Shown: positions 6,359-8,408 of the stretch, piece after piece
Layout of the letters: every line of letters begins with the position of its first letter
How positions within the stretch are numbered: the first letter of the stretch is position 1
Source of the DNA: Acidimicrobiaceae bacterium
GTDB taxonomy: Bacteria; Actinomycetota; Acidimicrobiia; Acidimicrobiales; MedAcidi-G1
NCBI GenBank assembly: GCA_002714485.1
Contig: PAXM01000011.1
Coordinates: forward strand, 1 to 8,408
DNA length: 8,408 bases
Direction: 5' to 3'
The notes under the pieces: generated by a model
What the model was told of the DNA's origin: nothing
The model's input: the letters and a program-made list of their open reading frames with translations, nothing else
Database searches by the model: none
Translations under genes and position numbers: made by a program

Positions 6359-6368
6359 GAAATATTTC
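6359..6368. promoter_or_regulatory. AT-rich 10-bp palindrome GAAATATTTC
   Basis: GAAATATTTC is a perfect palindrome and the most obvious AT island in an otherwise GC-rich window. It is 11 nt beyond the DUF501-Ppx stop codon (6380-6382) and about 15 nt upstream of the mini-ORF ATG on the minus strand. It could be a -10 region or operator for the GNAT transcript. No convincing -35 was seen. Confidence 0.3.
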
Positions 6369-6379
6369 TCAAAGGCGCC

Positions 6380-7783
6380 TCAGCCGGATGACTCCTCCAG
6401 TTGTGACGCCACGAGGCCGTCGAGGATGTCGGACTCCGAGACCAGGCACTCGTCGAAGCCGAACTGGCGCATCACTTTGACCAAAATCGACAGTCCGCCC
6501 ACGATCACGTCGGCTCGCGCCTCCTCCATGCCGGGGTTGGCAATGCGCTCCTCTCGGTCCTCGGTGGCCAGAGTGCGGTAGACGTCCTCTACCGCCTCCT
6601 TGGACAAGTGGAAGTGGTGGATGCGGTCCCGGTCGTACTCGGCCAGGCCGATTTCCACGGCCGCCGCACATGACACAGTGCCGGCTAGACCGACCAGAGT
6701 ACGGGCATCAGCCACCCCTGATACTTCCCGTAGCACTTCATCGAGGTGGGCCTCGGTGACCGACAGGCAAGCCACCAGTTCTTCGGGTCGAGCGGGATCG
6801 TGTTCAATCCACTGCTCGGTAAGACGGACGCACCCGATGTCACACGACCGTGCACCCTCGGCCTCCGTGGTCCCGACCACGAACTCCGTCGAACCGCCGC
6901 CGATATCTACGACCAGGAACGGTCCATCCCCCGGGTCGAGGTCCGCGGTCGCGCCGGCGAAAGCGAGGTGCGCCTCGGCCATGCCGGACAACAGCTCGGG
7001 CCGGAACCCGACGACGGCCTCGGCTGCGTCGAAGAACTCATCACGGTTGCCGGCGTCCCGAGCTGCTGAGGTAGCGGTTATACGACACTGGGTCACGCCG
7101 TGGGCATCCATGGCCTCGCGGTACTCAACCAGGACGGCCAACACCCTTTCGATGGCCTGTGAAGCCAGCCGACCAGTGGCGTCGACCCCCTCTCCCATCC
7201 GGGTGATGTGCATCCGCCGATCAAGGGTCTCGAACCCAGCCGAGCCCTTGCCCACCGGCGACTGACCGATCAGTAGTCGAGTGGAGTTCGTCCCGCAGTC
7301 GATGGCAGCCACGGTTCTCGTGTTCTGGGCTGAGACGAGCCGGTCGTGAACCCAGCGGCCCACCGGGTCATCGCCCCCCGCCAAGTACCAGGCGTAGTGA
7401 GCGTGCAAGCACTTGACGCCCCGTCGGGTGCCACCCACACCACCAGACGGTCGATGTCCGACATGGTCCGCGGGAATCGCCGCATCTCGTTCGTCGGCGT
7501 ACCGCTCATGGGCGTCGGCCAACTCGACAGAATCGCAGGCCGCCTCGGCATCTCGGACCCCTCCGATCGACTCGAGGGTGCCAATGCGGGACCGGAGAAC
7601 GCTCTCCACCAACCAGAAGCGGGTGGGCATGGGGCGACCGTCGTCAAGTAGCGGATGGTTGCGAATTACCACCGGATTACCACCGTCGTCGCGGACCACG
7701 ACCTCGAAGGCCCCCTCCGGACGGCGACCTAACAACTCCTCGATGACAGCGCCCTCGGACGGCCGGTCATCTTTCAGGTCCAT
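6380..7783 (-). CDS. ppx: DUF501-exopolyphosphatase (Ppx/GppA) fusion protein
   Basis: A 467-aa two-domain protein. Residues 1-148 are a complete DUF501 domain: AVIEELLGRRPEGAFEVVVR (12-31), then PVVIRNHPLLDDGRPMPT, then GGTRRGVKCLHAHYAWYLAG (117-136) with C125, H127 and H129. Residues 155-467 are a Ppx/GppA phosphatase of the ASKHA fold, expected to hydrolyse polyphosphate or (p)ppGpp. Its motifs are phosphate loop 1 AAIDCGTNSTRLLI (159-172), ATSAARDAGNRDEF (237-250), SGMAEA with the likely catalytic E270, phosphate loop 2 VVDIGGGSTEFVVG (291-304), GLAGTVSC (365-372), and the NPGMEEARADVIVGG helix (416-430). It lacks the C-terminal HD-like domains of E. coli Ppx, as short actinobacterial Ppx proteins do. 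In mycobacteria the two parts are adjacent separate genes (Rv1025/Rv1026 type). CCTCC on the plus strand (7794-7798; GGAGG in the mRNA) is 10 nt before the ATG, and the start overlaps the upstream gene, implying translational coupling. Confidence 0.93.
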   Translation of the reverse strand: MDLKDDRPSEGAVIEELLGRRPEGAFEVVVRDDGGNPVVIRNHPLLDDGRPMPTRFWLVESVLRSRIGTLESIGGVRDAEAACDSVELADAHERYADERDAAIPADHVGHRPSGGVGGTRRGVKCLHAHYAWYLAGGDDPVGRWVHDRLVSAQNTRTVAAIDCGTNSTRLLIGQSPVGKGSAGFETLDRRMHITRMGEGVDATGRLASQAIERVLAVLVEYREAMDAHGVTQCRITATSAARDAGNRDEFFDAAEAVVGFRPELLSGMAEAHLAFAGATADLDPGDGPFLVVDIGGGSTEFVVGTTEAEGARSCDIGCVRLTEQWIEHDPARPEELVACLSVTEAHLDEVLREVSGVADARTLVGLAGTVSCAAAVEIGLAEYDRDRIHHFHLSKEAVEDVYRTLATEDREERIANPGMEEARADVIVGGLSILVKVMRQFGFDECLVSESDILDGLVASQLEESSG

Positions 7784-8358
7784 CGCCGCAGGTCCTCCAT
7801 GGTGTCCACGTCAGCGGGATCGCCGGGACAAGGCACTTCCACCACTAGGTCCGGCCGCTCACCCAACAGGCCCCGTGCCCCCTGGTCGCCGACTTCGGGG
7901 AGTTGATCCCAGAGGGACCGGCCGATGAGGGTCGGGGGTCGTCGACGACCAGCAAAGGTGGCCACCGCAAGTTCCGCTTCAACGGCGGCCACGGCGCGCC
8001 ACGCCTCGGGCGGAACCCCGGGGCTGTCCGCCAAACCAACCACCACGGCGTCGTGGCCGACGGCCGCAGCGTGGGTTATGGCCAACCCGAGCGAGCCGGC
8101 CTGCCCCTCGGCCCAGCAGTCATTGTGCAGGACCTTGATCGCGACGGGCAACGCCTCGGCCAGCACCCCAGCCAGAACCCCGCTCAGGTCTACGGCTCCT
8201 GTCACTACGACAAGCTCATCTAGACCCGCACTGGCCGCGGCGGCAAGGGCATGAGCAGCCAATGGTCGCCCGTCTACTTCGGCCAGCAGTTTGTGACCGT
8301 CACCGTCCCAGCGGGAGCCGCCACCAGCGGCCAGCACCACGGCGGCCCGGGACACCAT
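7774..8358 (-). CDS. MobA/MocA-like nucleotidyltransferase
   Basis: A 194-aa NTP_transf_3 (MobA-like) protein, expected to transfer a nucleotide (CTP or GTP in MocA/MobA) to a cofactor or sugar phosphate. The signature nucleotide-binding loop VVLAAGGGSRWDGDGHKLLA (7-26) is followed by HNDCWAEGQAGSL (78-90), the MocA-type NxxWxxGxxxSL segment. The metal-binding aspartate is in LADSPG (109-114, D111). The C-terminus GDQGARGLL and DVDTMEDL is typical for MocA. The pattern favours molybdenum-cofactor cytidylyltransferase over MobA, but no molybdoenzyme gene is in the window, so the substrate is open. GAGG lies 7 nt before the ATG at 8358. The 3' end overlaps the DUF501-Ppx start by 10 nt (ATGGACCTGA on the minus strand). 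This neighbour is unusual, since DUF501/ppx genes usually follow eno and a divIC/ftsB-like gene; those may lie beyond the right edge. Confidence 0.85.
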   Translation of the reverse strand: MVSRAAVVLAAGGGSRWDGDGHKLLAEVDGRPLAAHALAAAASAGLDELVVVTGAVDLSGVLAGVLAEALPVAIKVLHNDCWAEGQAGSLGLAITHAAAVGHDAVVVGLADSPGVPPEAWRAVAAVEAELAVATFAGRRRPPTLIGRSLWDQLPEVGDQGARGLLGERPDLVVEVPCPGDPADVDTMEDLRRWT

Positions 8359-8408
8359 CCACCAACCTCAGTCGTGGATTGGGCCGTCGGTGACTGACAA
8401 AGCGCGAG

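Noticed and set aside
6600..7265. 221-aa plus-strand frame inside the Ppx domain
   Set aside because: Antisense to conserved Ppx motifs and very Ser/Arg/Pro-rich; no domain seen.
1..8408. CRISPR array, insertion sequence, prophage or defence island
   Set aside because: No regularly spaced repeats, terminal inverted repeats, transposase or integrase motifs were seen on either strand; the RecB/Cas4-like nuclease has no cas neighbours.

Overview
The window is a stretch of high-GC chromosome that looks actinobacterial. The reasons are high-GC codon use, GTG/TTG-type starts, a tRNA gene without an encoded CCA end, TANNNT-like promoters placed for leaderless mRNAs, and above all a DUF501 domain, a family I know essentially only from Actinobacteria. 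A non-streptomycete, possibly aquatic Acidimicrobiia-like lineage would fit, but the species cannot be named from sequence alone.

Layout from left to right: an EamA/DMT-type permease (+) whose start is unclear; a flavin nitroreductase-fold protein (-) with the residues of iodotyrosine deiodinase; tRNA-Leu(UAA) (-); a small conserved-looking hypothetical protein (-); diverging from it, a stand-alone RecB/Cas4-like nuclease with an apparent Fe-S cysteine set (+); an MFS exporter of the EntS type (-); diverging from that, a crotonase-superfamily protein (+) without the two usual catalytic glutamates; a RimJ/RimL-type GNAT acetyltransferase (-); and a two-gene unit (-) in which a MobA/MocA-like nucleotidyltransferase overlaps by 10 nt a single ORF fusing DUF501 to a Ppx/GppA exopolyphosphatase.

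Most genes are single transcription units in convergent or divergent pairs with very short gaps (12-15 nt at two convergent junctions). There is no transposase, integrase, phage gene or CRISPR array. The window reads as core/housekeeping chromosome, not as a defence or mobile island. I found no convincing new multi-gene system. The most interesting items are the DUF501-Ppx fusion, the deiodinase-like flavoprotein, the crotonase with an altered active site, and a compact non-coding stretch at 6217-6379 holding an AT-rich palindrome, an 11-codon mini-ORF and a strong hairpin whose 5' arm contains the mini-ORF stop codon.

No gene-free stretch exceeds 300 bases. The longest is the 163-nt region at 6217-6379.
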